From positions 20,963-84,962 of the forward strand of contig CAXUKS010000016.1 in NCBI GenBank assembly GCA_964251675.1: a DNA stretch of 64,000 nt, in the 5' to 3' direction. Below the pieces are notes generated by a model. That model was not told the origin of the DNA and ran no database searches. It was given only the letters and a program-made list of their open reading frames with translations. This DNA comes from JANXMY01 sp964251675. Its GTDB lineage: Bacteria; Armatimonadota; Armatimonadia; Armatimonadales; Capsulimonadaceae. Position numbers and translations under genes: made by a program. Shown in pieces: positions 16,563-23,838 of the stretch (its first letter is position 1; every line of letters starts with the position of its first letter).

Positions 16563-17437
16563 CTATAATTCACCGCAAACAGCTGCATACGGCTATATAG
16601 CCGCATGCTCGCCAGTCCCAATACCCGAGTCCGAACTTGCTTTGGAACACATTCCATCGGCCCGCTTGGCCACCTTCAGTAAACGCATTCGGCGATATTA
16701 GTTAAATATACCCAGTTGGATTGAATGGATTACGTTCAGATTCTGACCACTTTCAACATGGCAAATATTTTAGTTTTATTATGTATCGCTGTCTAGAACC
16801 AATCCTCAAGTAAGGCTGGTTCGCTCTGGACCTGAGATGGATTGACCTAGCAGCGTTTCTAACCGCAAAGTTAAGTACAAACCCCTCAGGTGTGCTATAC
16901 TTTCGCGAATTAGGACCTAACGCAGAAGTACTTGAGATAGCTGTCTCTGGAGTCTGCATGCTTAAGTGATTGCGCACAGTGTTCTCTGCACTAAAATGAA
17001 ATATATTTAGGAAGTGGAAAGGTTTTAATTGTCGTCCAGTAGGGAGAGCGTGATCGAGTAGAAGGGCATGAAAGGCTCATCCCGATCCCCCGACAACAGT
17101 GGCAGTCAATAAACTCAAAAACGAAATATCAGAACAGAGATCAAATCATTGTCTAAGTCGTGTCAACCGAAGGGATGTCAAGGGGCGGGTGAAGAGGGAA
17201 ATTTGCTGCGAACCCTTAAAGATTAAGTCCCGGAAGGTTGCAACGCTCTCCAGGAACCAGCTTAGGAAAAAGGAACAACGGGAGGTAAGGAACAACGGGA
17301 GGTGCGGAGCGGCAACCAGCGCTAACATGGCAGGGCAGAGTAGCGCCAATCACACAAAGCGCATGTATTTGGACAGAGACTACTGCTGTGATACCGCACT
17401 ATGCTCATGTACTCAGAACAACTGTGAAAGACATTGA
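16563..17437. other. Gene-free decayed region holding a duplicated segment
   Basis: 875 bases without a convincing gene. The left 450 bases are AT-rich, with no family I recognise. From 17035 to 17310 lies the decayed second copy of the DUF932 5' region, with a broken reading frame. The rest is unassigned. Confidence 0.5.
17035..17310. repeat. Duplicated DUF932 5' region, copy B (decayed)
   Basis: Diverged copy of 5345-5620 in the same orientation, with the DUF932 start region reduced to about 15 degraded codons. Shared blocks run from the GGGAGAGCGTGATCGAGT-like start, through CAGTCAATAAACTCAAAAAC and CTAAGTCGTGTCAACCGAAG, to GGAACCAGCTTAGG. Confidence 0.8.
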
Positions 17438-17968
17438 CTACGGAATAAACAGGCTGAGGCCGGAATTGGGGCCTTGTGGCAAACCGAGTGCCGTATCCAG
17501 ACCGATGTGTGAGCGGAGATCGTCGAGTAAGCTTTGCGGAAAAACGCTGGTCCCGATCTTGCGTTCTGACTCGCTTCTGGCATGGGTCACAGATTTGGCG
17601 CGATAAATAATCAGAGTCGGAATGTTCTCCTCAAGCGCACGCAGGCAGAGGCCGCGAATATAGAAGCGGTTGAACTCGCCCTCCGCCAGCGTATCGGCTG
17701 CCGTATAAGGCACATCGGCGAGCGTAAAGCCACCACTGGGTTTCTTTCTTTGCTCTTTCAACAACAAATTTCCGTTCAACTGGATTTGTCCAGCAAGCCA
17801 GGCATCATCATGAGAACGGGCAGCCTCTGTAAGCAGAGCAGGATAGGCGGCGATACCAACAGGACTGAGGCGAGGACTGAGATAAAGCTTTCCAGCCGCA
17901 ATATCCTGTGCGATCTCAGCCTGCATAAAAACGCGGGTTTTTTCATCCAAATTGTTCAGTAGCAACAT
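17438..17968 (-). CDS. Conserved hypothetical protein of mobile elements
   Basis: 176 residues. The protein is well formed: NNLDEKTRVFMQAEIAQDIAAGKLYLSPRLS, AARSHDDAWLAGQIQ, RKKPSGGFTLADVPYTAADTLAEGEFNRFYIRGLCLRALEE and a final DDLRSHIGLDTALGLPQGPNSGLSL. This set of motifs belongs to a family I have seen as uncharacterised proteins in phages and genomic islands. Invariant-looking features are SHDD, PSGGF and EGEFNR(F/Y). It is soluble and probably cytosolic. No catalytic assignment is possible. It stands alone on the minus strand between the decayed DUF932 copy and the XRE regulator. Confidence 0.65.
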   Translation of the reverse strand: MLLLNNLDEKTRVFMQAEIAQDIAAGKLYLSPRLSPVGIAAYPALLTEAARSHDDAWLAGQIQLNGNLLLKEQRKKPSGGFTLADVPYTAADTLAEGEFNRFYIRGLCLRALEENIPTLIIYRAKSVTHARSESERKIGTSVFPQSLLDDLRSHIGLDTALGLPQGPNSGLSLFIP

Positions 17969-18119
17969 CTATGGCTCCTTCCCATTCCAGCTTTCTTCAT
18001 AATGCTTATGTCTACTGCCTTTGACTTCCTGCTTTCTTCTGTTCGACAATGCACCCAAAAGCAGTGGCAAAACCAATGGGAAAGAGAAGTATATAGAGAG
18101 AAGCGCGTAAGAAACAAAA

Positions 18120-18443
18120 CTACTGTGAGGGCAAAGATGTGGGCTTCTGAAAAGAGACTGGCTCGGCAGGGTCGCCTAGCAACAGCCAGAGCACGTCGCA
18201 GTTCAAGCCCATCGAGAGGGCAAGCAACTCTAAGTCCGTCACCGTTCGACGCGAGTTCTCAATTCGGTAGATGTCGCGCCGATCAGCCACCCAAGCCCCG
18301 CCGGTCGTCTCGGCCAGCAGAGCGCACAATTCGTCCTGGCCCAAGCCAAGAGCGACCCGCCGCTGTGCGACGCGCCGGCCGATCCGATTGAGTCCGCCGT
18401 CTGTTGTCCGAAGCCTTGGAAAGCCCCGAGGCATGTTTGCCAC
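18120..18443 (-). CDS. XRE-family transcriptional regulator
   Basis: 107 residues. A Cro/CI-type helix-turn-helix covers about residues 20-90: IGRRVAQRRVALGLGQDELCALLAE, then VADRRDIYRIENSRRTVTDLELLALSMGLNCDVLWLL. It is compact, with only a short tail, so it is probably a small repressor. It is divergent from the acetyltransferase-like gene at 18547. The 100-base space between them holds a near-perfect inverted repeat (18493-18508) beside a TATACT box, and that repeat is a plausible operator. The start is uncertain by a few codons because no strong ribosome-binding site stands out. Confidence 0.75.
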   Translation of the reverse strand: MANMPRGFPRLRTTDGGLNRIGRRVAQRRVALGLGQDELCALLAETTGGAWVADRRDIYRIENSRRTVTDLELLALSMGLNCDVLWLLLGDPAEPVSFQKPTSLPSQ

Positions 18444-18492
18444 CTAGCTTTCACGAAGTCTCCAGATTATCCCAGAATGATGCGCCGAGAAC

Positions 18493-18522
18493 GACCTTAC
18501 TTAGGGTCATTTGAGGTATACT
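18493..18522 (+). promoter_or_regulatory. Promoter and inverted-repeat operator of the 18547 gene
   Basis: GACCTTA-CT-TAGGGTC (one mismatch) at 18493-18508 overlaps the -35 region of a promoter whose -10 is TATACT at 18517-18522. It is probably bound by the adjacent XRE regulator. Confidence 0.45.
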
Positions 18523-18546
18523 GTCTGAAATGGAGAGGAGACTGGC

Positions 18547-19203
18547 GTGGAAAACCAACAGCGGGAGACAGCGGTGCAGACGTCTGGCCAGGATGAGACT
18601 GTCCAGCTCATAGAAATGCTGGAACAGATTGCCGCCGATCTTTCCTGGCAGCCGGGAAAGCAGCTGCGGGACTACCAGGCCCAAGCGGTCCACTTCGCCG
18701 CCTACTCTGGCGGGGTGCTCGCCGGAGGCATGCAGCTCGTGCCAGCCACCCTCAGCAAAACCCTTCCTTGCGAGGCGGTCTGGCCCGAGGTCACCCTGCC
18801 CCGTCGCGACCGAACCGCCCACATCGCCATCCTCGCCCTGCGCCCCGAGCATCGGGGCGCCGCCGGGCTGCTCTGGCCCCTCTGCATCGCCATGTGGCGC
18901 TACTGCGCCATGAACGGCCTTACCGACATCTCCCTCGAAGTCACCCCCGATCTGTACCGCCTCTACCGACGCCTGGGCTGGCCGCTGGAGATCGTGGGCA
19001 GCCTGCGCCCGCACTGGGGCGAGGACACCTGCTACCTGTGCCGCATGGGTGTGGCCGAAGTCGCCGGGGAGATGCTGATCCGGGCCACCCAGGCTTCCTC
19101 CTACCGGGGGATCGTCGGCCGGATGAGCCTGCCCTACGAAAAGCCAGCCTTGCTGCCGCCCTCTGTGTTGCAGCCTGGCAATCGCTGTGAGACAGTGGTG
19201 TGA
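18547..19203 (+). CDS. Acetyltransferase-like (GNAT-fold) protein
   Basis: 218 residues. The start is a GTG at 18547 preceded by GGAGAGGAG. The pattern suggests a GNAT or acyl-homoserine-lactone-synthase-like fold: a strand HFAAYSGGVLAGGMQLVP, then RTAHIAILALRPEHRGAAGLLWPLCIAMWRYCAMNGLTDISLEVTPDLYRLYRRLGW. The R.EHRG.AGL segment corresponds to an acetyl-CoA binding loop (motif A) and YRLYRRLGW to motif B. Substrate is unknown. The next gene, 57 bases on, encodes a histidine-kinase-type 7TM sensor region. A signal-synthase plus receptor-like pair is an inference worth noting, not a demonstrated function. Confidence 0.5.
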   Translation: MENQQRETAVQTSGQDETVQLIEMLEQIAADLSWQPGKQLRDYQAQAVHFAAYSGGVLAGGMQLVPATLSKTLPCEAVWPEVTLPRRDRTAHIAILALRPEHRGAAGLLWPLCIAMWRYCAMNGLTDISLEVTPDLYRLYRRLGWPLEIVGSLRPHWGEDTCYLCRMGVAEVAGEMLIRATQASSYRGIVGRMSLPYEKPALLPPSVLQPGNRCETVV

Positions 19204-19259
19204 GTGATTAACCTACTTAGTTTCAGTCCACTTAACTTTAGTCCACTTAGTTTTAGGGC

Positions 19260-20246
19260 ATGACGCTCTTCATCGCTTCTCTTTACCTGCTCTGCCTGAT
19301 CTTCCTGCTGGCGTCCGCCCTTTACGTCTTCTTCCGTGATCCCAGAAACCGCCTGAACCGCGACTACGCCGTTCTTGCCCTCGCCCTCTTGGGCTGGGTC
19401 GGCACGCTCTTCGTTTACGGCAGGCTCCCCACCGGACAAGTGCTCCTTTTCGTGGGACGGGCCAACTTCGCTTCCGCCGCTCTCGTGGCAACCGCAAGCT
19501 TCCTGTTCGTGGCGGAACTTGCCGGCAGCAAACTGGATGGAAACAACAAGCTGGGAGGGAAAAGAAGTACGATCTGGGCGGAGACGGCGCTCCTGGTCGC
19601 CCTCTCGTTCTTTACGCCCCTGATCGACCGAGCGGAGACCGTCCTGCACAGTCAGCACACCACCGCCTACGGGATGCTGTTCCCCCTCTACGCCGTTCAT
19701 GTGGTGGCTTACCTCACTGGGGCCGTCCTTCTTGCTTTCCGCAGCCTGTCCACCGCCACAGCAAGAACCCACCCGCAGCTGCTCCTGGTCGGCTCCGGCA
19801 TCCTCGCCACCGCCGTCATCGGCATCGTCGCGGACATCCTCTTGCCCTACGGCCTGGGGGACTTCCGGTTCATCGACGCCGGTCCGCTTTCCACCATCCT
19901 GTTCCTGCTGGCGATGGGATACGCCGTGTTCGTCGCCCATTTGTTCTCTCTGCGCCTCATCATCCGGGCGGCCTTCATCTACGCGGGCCTGATCACCCTG
20001 ATGCTGGAGCTGTACAGCCTGGCGCTCTCGTCACTTGCACATCTGCTGCCATTGGGGGATGCGGCGCAGCGCGCCTTCGCGGCCACGTGCATCGCGCTGG
20101 TGGTCAACGCCTTCACCCAGCAGCCCGTACGCCGCTGGCTGGAACGGGTGCTCGACGATTTCAATCACCGTGAAGCCGGCAGACACATCGTCAGCCACAG
20201 CGTGAAGGCCAAAGCTCAGCGAACTGTGGTAAAGGCAGGCATGTGA
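19260..20246 (+). CDS. 7TM membrane protein, histidine-kinase N-terminal type
   Basis: 328 residues with eight or so hydrophobic segments, beginning MTLFIASLYLLCLIFLLASALYVFF. It resembles the N-terminal 7TM sensing region (hisKA_7TM type) found on some histidine kinases, including the N-out helix, the FFRDPRNRLNRDYAVLALALLGW loop and a final amphipathic helix (RRWLERVLDDFNHREAGRHI). No kinase domain follows: the protein stops after a short basic tail, so it would be a stand-alone sensor or a truncated kinase. It follows the acetyltransferase-like gene by 57 bases, within which a short TTAGTCCACTTA-type repeat occurs. Co-transcription is likely. Confidence 0.6.
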   Translation: MTLFIASLYLLCLIFLLASALYVFFRDPRNRLNRDYAVLALALLGWVGTLFVYGRLPTGQVLLFVGRANFASAALVATASFLFVAELAGSKLDGNNKLGGKRSTIWAETALLVALSFFTPLIDRAETVLHSQHTTAYGMLFPLYAVHVVAYLTGAVLLAFRSLSTATARTHPQLLLVGSGILATAVIGIVADILLPYGLGDFRFIDAGPLSTILFLLAMGYAVFVAHLFSLRLIIRAAFIYAGLITLMLELYSLALSSLAHLLPLGDAAQRAFAATCIALVVNAFTQQPVRRWLERVLDDFNHREAGRHIVSHSVKAKAQRTVVKAGM

Positions 20247-20309
20247 AGTGATAAAAGCAGGTGTTTAAAGACTCTTTAACTTGACTTACGAAAGATGCCA
20301 TGAAAAAAG

Positions 20310-20582
20310 ATGTTTATGAAAGACACGGTACTTTCTGAGGCCAGCCGGGATGATCTCCCCATGGAGAGCGCCGAGGCCCTGATCGCCAGCATGAAGAGCG
20401 TCGTGCTGGACGAAACCGGCCTGCACATCCAGGTGAATCGAGAAATGCTGCCTGCCCACAAAGAAGGCGGCAAGAGCCTTTCGATGTTCATCGTCACGCT
20501 GCCCAAAGGCGCAACCCCGGAACAATGGGCAGAAGCCGACTACTGGCTCAATGAGATCGGCCCTCTCTTTCGCTACGCCTAG
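20310..20582 (+). CDS. Small hypothetical protein, 90 aa
   Basis: 90 residues without signal peptide or membrane segment. The folded part (about 15-90) is regular: ALIASMKSVVLDETGLHIQVNREML, then SLSMFIVTLPKGATPEQWAEADYWLNEIGPLFRYA. Family not recognised. The start is uncertain between ATG codons at 20310 and 20316; neither has a strong ribosome-binding site. It follows the 7TM gene by about 60 bases on the same strand and may share its transcript. Confidence 0.5.
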   Translation: MFMKDTVLSEASRDDLPMESAEALIASMKSVVLDETGLHIQVNREMLPAHKEGGKSLSMFIVTLPKGATPEQWAEADYWLNEIGPLFRYA

Positions 20583-20661
20583 CTTTTGCTGTGCTTAACT
20601 TCGGCAGTGTCTACTACGGCTCAGTCGGTATGGGTGGAACGACTGTTACAATAAAGCCGAC

Positions 20662-21271
20662 CTAGAAAGCGAAGTCGCAGGCGACCTCGTTGCCCCAGGC
20701 ACTCCACCCGTTTACCTTCTGCCGGGCGAACAGCTCCGCACGGGGCACGTCGCCTGAAATGCGGACGATTCGCTCCCGCGCCCCGTCGAGGCTTCCTCGA
20801 ATGCTCCCGTCGGGGCGAGACGATCAGGCTGGGTACACCCGTGCCGACGCGCCGGGGATGCCCCCTTGTTGCCAGTAGGCAGACCTCAGCATTGGAGTGG
20901 GTCCAGTAGCCGCGCCCCAGGAAGTAGCCGGTATCTTTGGGAGTGCGCTTGACCCAGGTAAAGGCGACGGTCTTGTACGTGAAACCCCAGGCATGGATCA
21001 CCGCCAGGGCGTCCGGCAGATGCGAATGGATGGCCCACAAGAAGAGGAGGCAGTCAGTGGCGGCGATGCCTTGGACGGGAAGGGGGCAGATATCCTTTGT
21101 TGCCATCATGGGGTACGGGGGACTGCCCTTGCCGCTGCCCAGGCGCCACGGTGGGTCCGCGTAGATGACGTGGAAGCGCGGCGGGAGGAGCAGTGTGGCA
21201 CACGGAAGTGGCAGTAGACGCCCTGTTCCGACAGGATTTAGCGGTTTGGATGTGGGGCAAGCTAAAGGCAT
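20662..21271 (-). pseudogene. MT-A70 family DNA adenine methyltransferase, frameshifted
   Basis: Starting at the ATG at 21271, the protein shows FHVIYADPPWRL (the catalytic DPPW), FLWAIHSHLPDALAVIHAWGFTYKTVAFTWVKR, and WTHSNAEVCLLATRG...LIVSPRREHSRKP. This is the normal MT-A70 order. After RKP the frame is wrong: one extra base at about 20788 shifts it. Removing that base restores DGARERIVRISGDVPRAELFARQKVNGWSAWGNEVACDF and a stop at 20662. The lesion removes the conserved ELFAR and WGNE motifs, so the enzyme is probably dead unless the base is a sequencing error. A second, shorter remnant of the same gene lies at 14227-14470 with the same extra base. Confidence 0.8.
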
Positions 21272-21428
21272 TAAACTCAGTAAGACCGCTAGCGACTAGA
21301 ACCGCAAACACGGGTGCGGGTGCGCTCATCCTGACGCCTTCCGCTCTTTGAGCAAGAGGCTCCAGGTATAATCTTAGTACGGGTACTGATACAACTTTGA
21401 CAGGCCAAAAACAGCAGACGGAGGAATC

Positions 21429-21815
21429 ATGCTAGAGAAGATTTTCAACTTGTATTTGTTTGTGCAGAGCGGCTCCACGTTGCCGAACATTATCCGGGAG
21501 CTCGGCGCGGTGGTACATGACTGCAGCGGCACGGACGACGCTAAGCTCGCCTTTCTTCAGGAGCATGCCGGGGACGACCTTAAAGCGGCACGGCGGTTTC
21601 CTCTGCCTGAGCGCTACACACTGGCGTCTGCCAACGCCGCCGCCACGCAGACGGGGCTGACTTATAGCGGTTATGACAGACTGGTTCAGTTAGGCAGATA
21701 TCTGGAGGTCTTCGAGGAAGTGTTACAGGCAATGGATGGCCCTGCCGACCCACTCATCTGTATCACGCCCGTGGTCGACGGTGTGATCCAGGTCGCGGGC
21801 GTTCAGAAGCTGTAG
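21429..21815 (+). CDS. Hypothetical protein, 128 aa
   Basis: 128 residues. The start is clear: GGAGG lies 5 bases before the ATG. The product is soluble with an N-terminal hydrophobic helix (IFNLYLFVQSGSTLPNIIRELGAVV). Then come a charged middle and a C-terminal LGRYLEVFEEVLQAMDGPADPLICITPVVDGVIQVAGV. I do not recognise the family. It is followed 9 bases later by a small inverted-repeat element of IS type, so the downstream region has been rearranged. No operon partner is evident. Confidence 0.55.
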   Translation: MLEKIFNLYLFVQSGSTLPNIIRELGAVVHDCSGTDDAKLAFLQEHAGDDLKAARRFPLPERYTLASANAAATQTGLTYSGYDRLVQLGRYLEVFEEVLQAMDGPADPLICITPVVDGVIQVAGVQKL

Positions 21816-21824
21816 TCCATGGAA

Positions 21825-21912
21825 GCTTTGTTGCATAAAATGCTGACGCCCCACTTACGGCTGGCGATTAAGCGTCTGCTAAGAAGCAAAAGCATGATTT
21901 ATGCAACGAAGC
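21825..21912. mobile_element. 88-bp miniature inverted-repeat element
   Basis: GCTTTGTTGCATAAA (21825-21839) and TTTATGCAACGAAGC (21898-21912) form a 15-bp inverted repeat with one mismatch around 58 bases that contain no gene. The end sequence resembles those of IS5/IS903-type elements (GGCTTTGTTG.ATAAA). It is probably a MITE or deletion derivative. No clear target duplication is seen. Confidence 0.55.
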
Positions 21913-22044
21913 CGTTCATAGATGTCATACGAAGGGACCACCATTTTAGGAGCAAAGTCCAGTCAGGGCGTGTCGGCAAGAAAACTCTTGAGCAAACGAA
22001 CTCCGTGGCAACCTGTTATACCGATCTGCTATACTTCATGCATA

Positions 22045-23064
22045 ATGTCGGAACCTCTCCCTAACACCTACCCCGCCTTCGCTGACGATCTCAAGGCCCG
22101 TATCCGTGCGGCCCAGGTCAAGGCGTCGCTCTCTGTTAACCGCGAGCTGATCCTGCTCTACTGGCAGATCGGCTGCGCTCTGGCAGCCCGCCGCCAGAGC
22201 GAAGGCTGGGGTGCAAAAGTCGTGGAGCGGCTGTCACGGGATCTGCGCGCCGCCTTCCCCGAGATGAAGGGCCTCTCCGTGCGCAACCTCGTGTATATGC
22301 AGACGCTGGCGCAGGCCTACCCGGACGAGGCATTTACGCAACAAGCTGTTGCGCTAATTCCGTGGGGCCACAACGTCGTGATCCTAGACAAACTCCACAC
22401 GCCCGAAGAGCGCGAGTGGTATATCCACAAAACGCTCGAACAGGGCTGGAGCCGCAACGTCCTCACCCTTCAGATCGAAAGCCGCCTGCTTGAGCGCCAG
22501 GGAAAAGCACCGACCAATTTTGAGCGCACCTTGCCCATGCCCCAGTCTGACTTGGCCCAGCAAGTCTTGAAGGACCCCTACAGCTTCGACTTCCTGACGC
22601 TCGGACCGGACGCACACGAGCGCGACTTAGAGCGCAGCCTGCTGGACCATCTGCGCCAGTTTCTACTGGAAATGGGAGCGGGCTTTGCGTTCGTGGGCAG
22701 CCAGTACCACCTGCAAGTCGGCGACAGCGACTTCTTCCTGGACCTGCTCTTCTACCACGTCAAGCTGCACTGTTACGTCGTCATCGACCTGAAGATGGGC
22801 AAGTTTACTCCGTCAGACGCGGGGCAGCTCAATTTCTATCTGAGCGCCGCCGACGACCTGCTGCGGACGGAGGGCGATGCGCCGACCATTGGGCTGCTGT
22901 TGTGCAAGTCCAAAGACGCCACAGTGGCTGAGTACGCCCTGCGCGACATCGGCAAGCCGATGGGGATCGCCGAGTTCCGGCTGGACGAGGCATTGCCGGA
23001 GACGCTGCGCGGGTCATTGCCGACTATCGAGGAGTTGGAGGCTGAACTGGATACCACCCCATGA
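22045..23064 (+). CDS. yhcG: YhcG-type PDDEXK nuclease (DUF1016 family)
   Basis: 339 residues from the ATG at 22045 (MSEPLPNTYPAFADDLKARI), where homologues start. The frame is open for 41 codons before it but without homology. The N-terminal DUF1016 helical domain holds NRELILLYWQIGCALAAR, VVERLSRDLRAAFPEMKGLSVRNL and LIPWGHNVVILDK. The C-terminal nuclease domain (about 190-310) holds GAGFAFVGSQYHLQVGDSDFFLDLLFYH and CYVVIDLKMGKFTPSDAGQLNFYLSA, with the D...(D)LK PDDEXK-type core. These nucleases occur in defence and mobile-element contexts. A TATACT box lies only 10 bases upstream, so the mRNA may be nearly leaderless. Confidence 0.85.
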   Translation: MSEPLPNTYPAFADDLKARIRAAQVKASLSVNRELILLYWQIGCALAARRQSEGWGAKVVERLSRDLRAAFPEMKGLSVRNLVYMQTLAQAYPDEAFTQQAVALIPWGHNVVILDKLHTPEEREWYIHKTLEQGWSRNVLTLQIESRLLERQGKAPTNFERTLPMPQSDLAQQVLKDPYSFDFLTLGPDAHERDLERSLLDHLRQFLLEMGAGFAFVGSQYHLQVGDSDFFLDLLFYHVKLHCYVVIDLKMGKFTPSDAGQLNFYLSAADDLLRTEGDAPTIGLLLCKSKDATVAEYALRDIGKPMGIAEFRLDEALPETLRGSLPTIEELEAELDTTP

Positions 23065-23511
23065 TATGGGGAGTGACTCCGGTGAACCTAGTTGCTCTGC
23101 CTTTTTGGGTTGGGACAATGGCTTTCGCGACATTGAACATTCTAAGAATTATTGCTTGCCCAAAACAATAGCGATGTGAACTGTATAGACGTGAACTTAT
23201 ATATAGGCATAGCGCCCATAAGTCGCTGGATTTCTGCCAGAGCATCTTGAACGGTTCGGCCTGTGCTGGAGCATCATCGAGTGTCTGATGAAGCATTTTG
23301 ATGTACCAGGGGTCAGAAGCTGGTTGTGTATTTGGTTTAGTTTGACGAGACTGGTGTTTTCTGGCTGAATCGATTCGGTGCTCGGCGGCGACTGAAGCCT
23401 CCCAAACTTACATTGAATGTGCTGTTATTAAGTGTGCTGTGCCTCAGTTGTTCGTGTGGAACACTGCTCGCACAGTATCCAGCGATGACGCAGACTGGGT
23501 GGCAATCCCTA
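23065..23511. other. Gene-free stretch before the recombinase locus
   Basis: About 450 bases with no gene I can support. Minus-strand frames here (for example 23024-23296) lack any recognisable feature. The region may include an attachment site for the neighbouring recombinase, but no obvious inverted core is seen. Confidence 0.4.
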
Positions 23512-23838
23512 ATGCTTCCCATGCCTCTCATCTTGCCCAGCCTCATACCGCCGCCCGAAGCCGTCCGACGGTTCCAGACCCTCTACAAAGACCGATTCGG
23601 CGTGGAACTAGCCGAAGGGAAAGCCCTGGAGCTTGCCACCTATACACTGAGGCTGGCCTACATTGGCACCACGCCGCTGCCCCCACACCCGCAAACTACC
23701 ACTTCAACACCATCAACGCCCTCTCCATGCGTTACATCCTTTACGCCAGAAAGTCCGAAGAAGACAAAATGCGCCAGGTCCAGAGCATTGACGACCAGAT
23801 CCGAGAGCTACATGCCCTCGCCGCCCGCAAAAGCCTGA
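23512..23838 (+). CDS. Small recombinase-associated protein, copy 1 (run-on C-terminus)
   Basis: Starting at the ATG at 23512 (or 23521), the product has LIPPPEAVRRFQTLYKDRFGVELAEGKALELATYTLRLAYIGT. This is clearly related to the small minus-strand protein at 25363-25584 (LIPSPEAVRKFKEIYDAKFGGDL...KALELATYCLRLAYMGT). Related short proteins often precede large serine recombinases. After about residue 60 the frame has no stop and runs 112 bases into the recombinase gene in another frame, giving a Pro/Ser/Thr-rich tail that looks like a shadow. The original stop may have been lost. A helical DNA-binding or regulatory role is possible. Confidence 0.5.
   Translation: MLPMPLILPSLIPPPEAVRRFQTLYKDRFGVELAEGKALELATYTLRLAYIGTTPLPPHPQTTTSTPSTPSPCVTSFTPESPKKTKCARSRALTTRSESYMPSPPAKA

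Noticed and set aside
19204..19258. Short TTAGTCCACTTA-type repeats as a CRISPR or iteron array
   Set aside because: Only two to three imperfect 12-15-base units within 50 bases.
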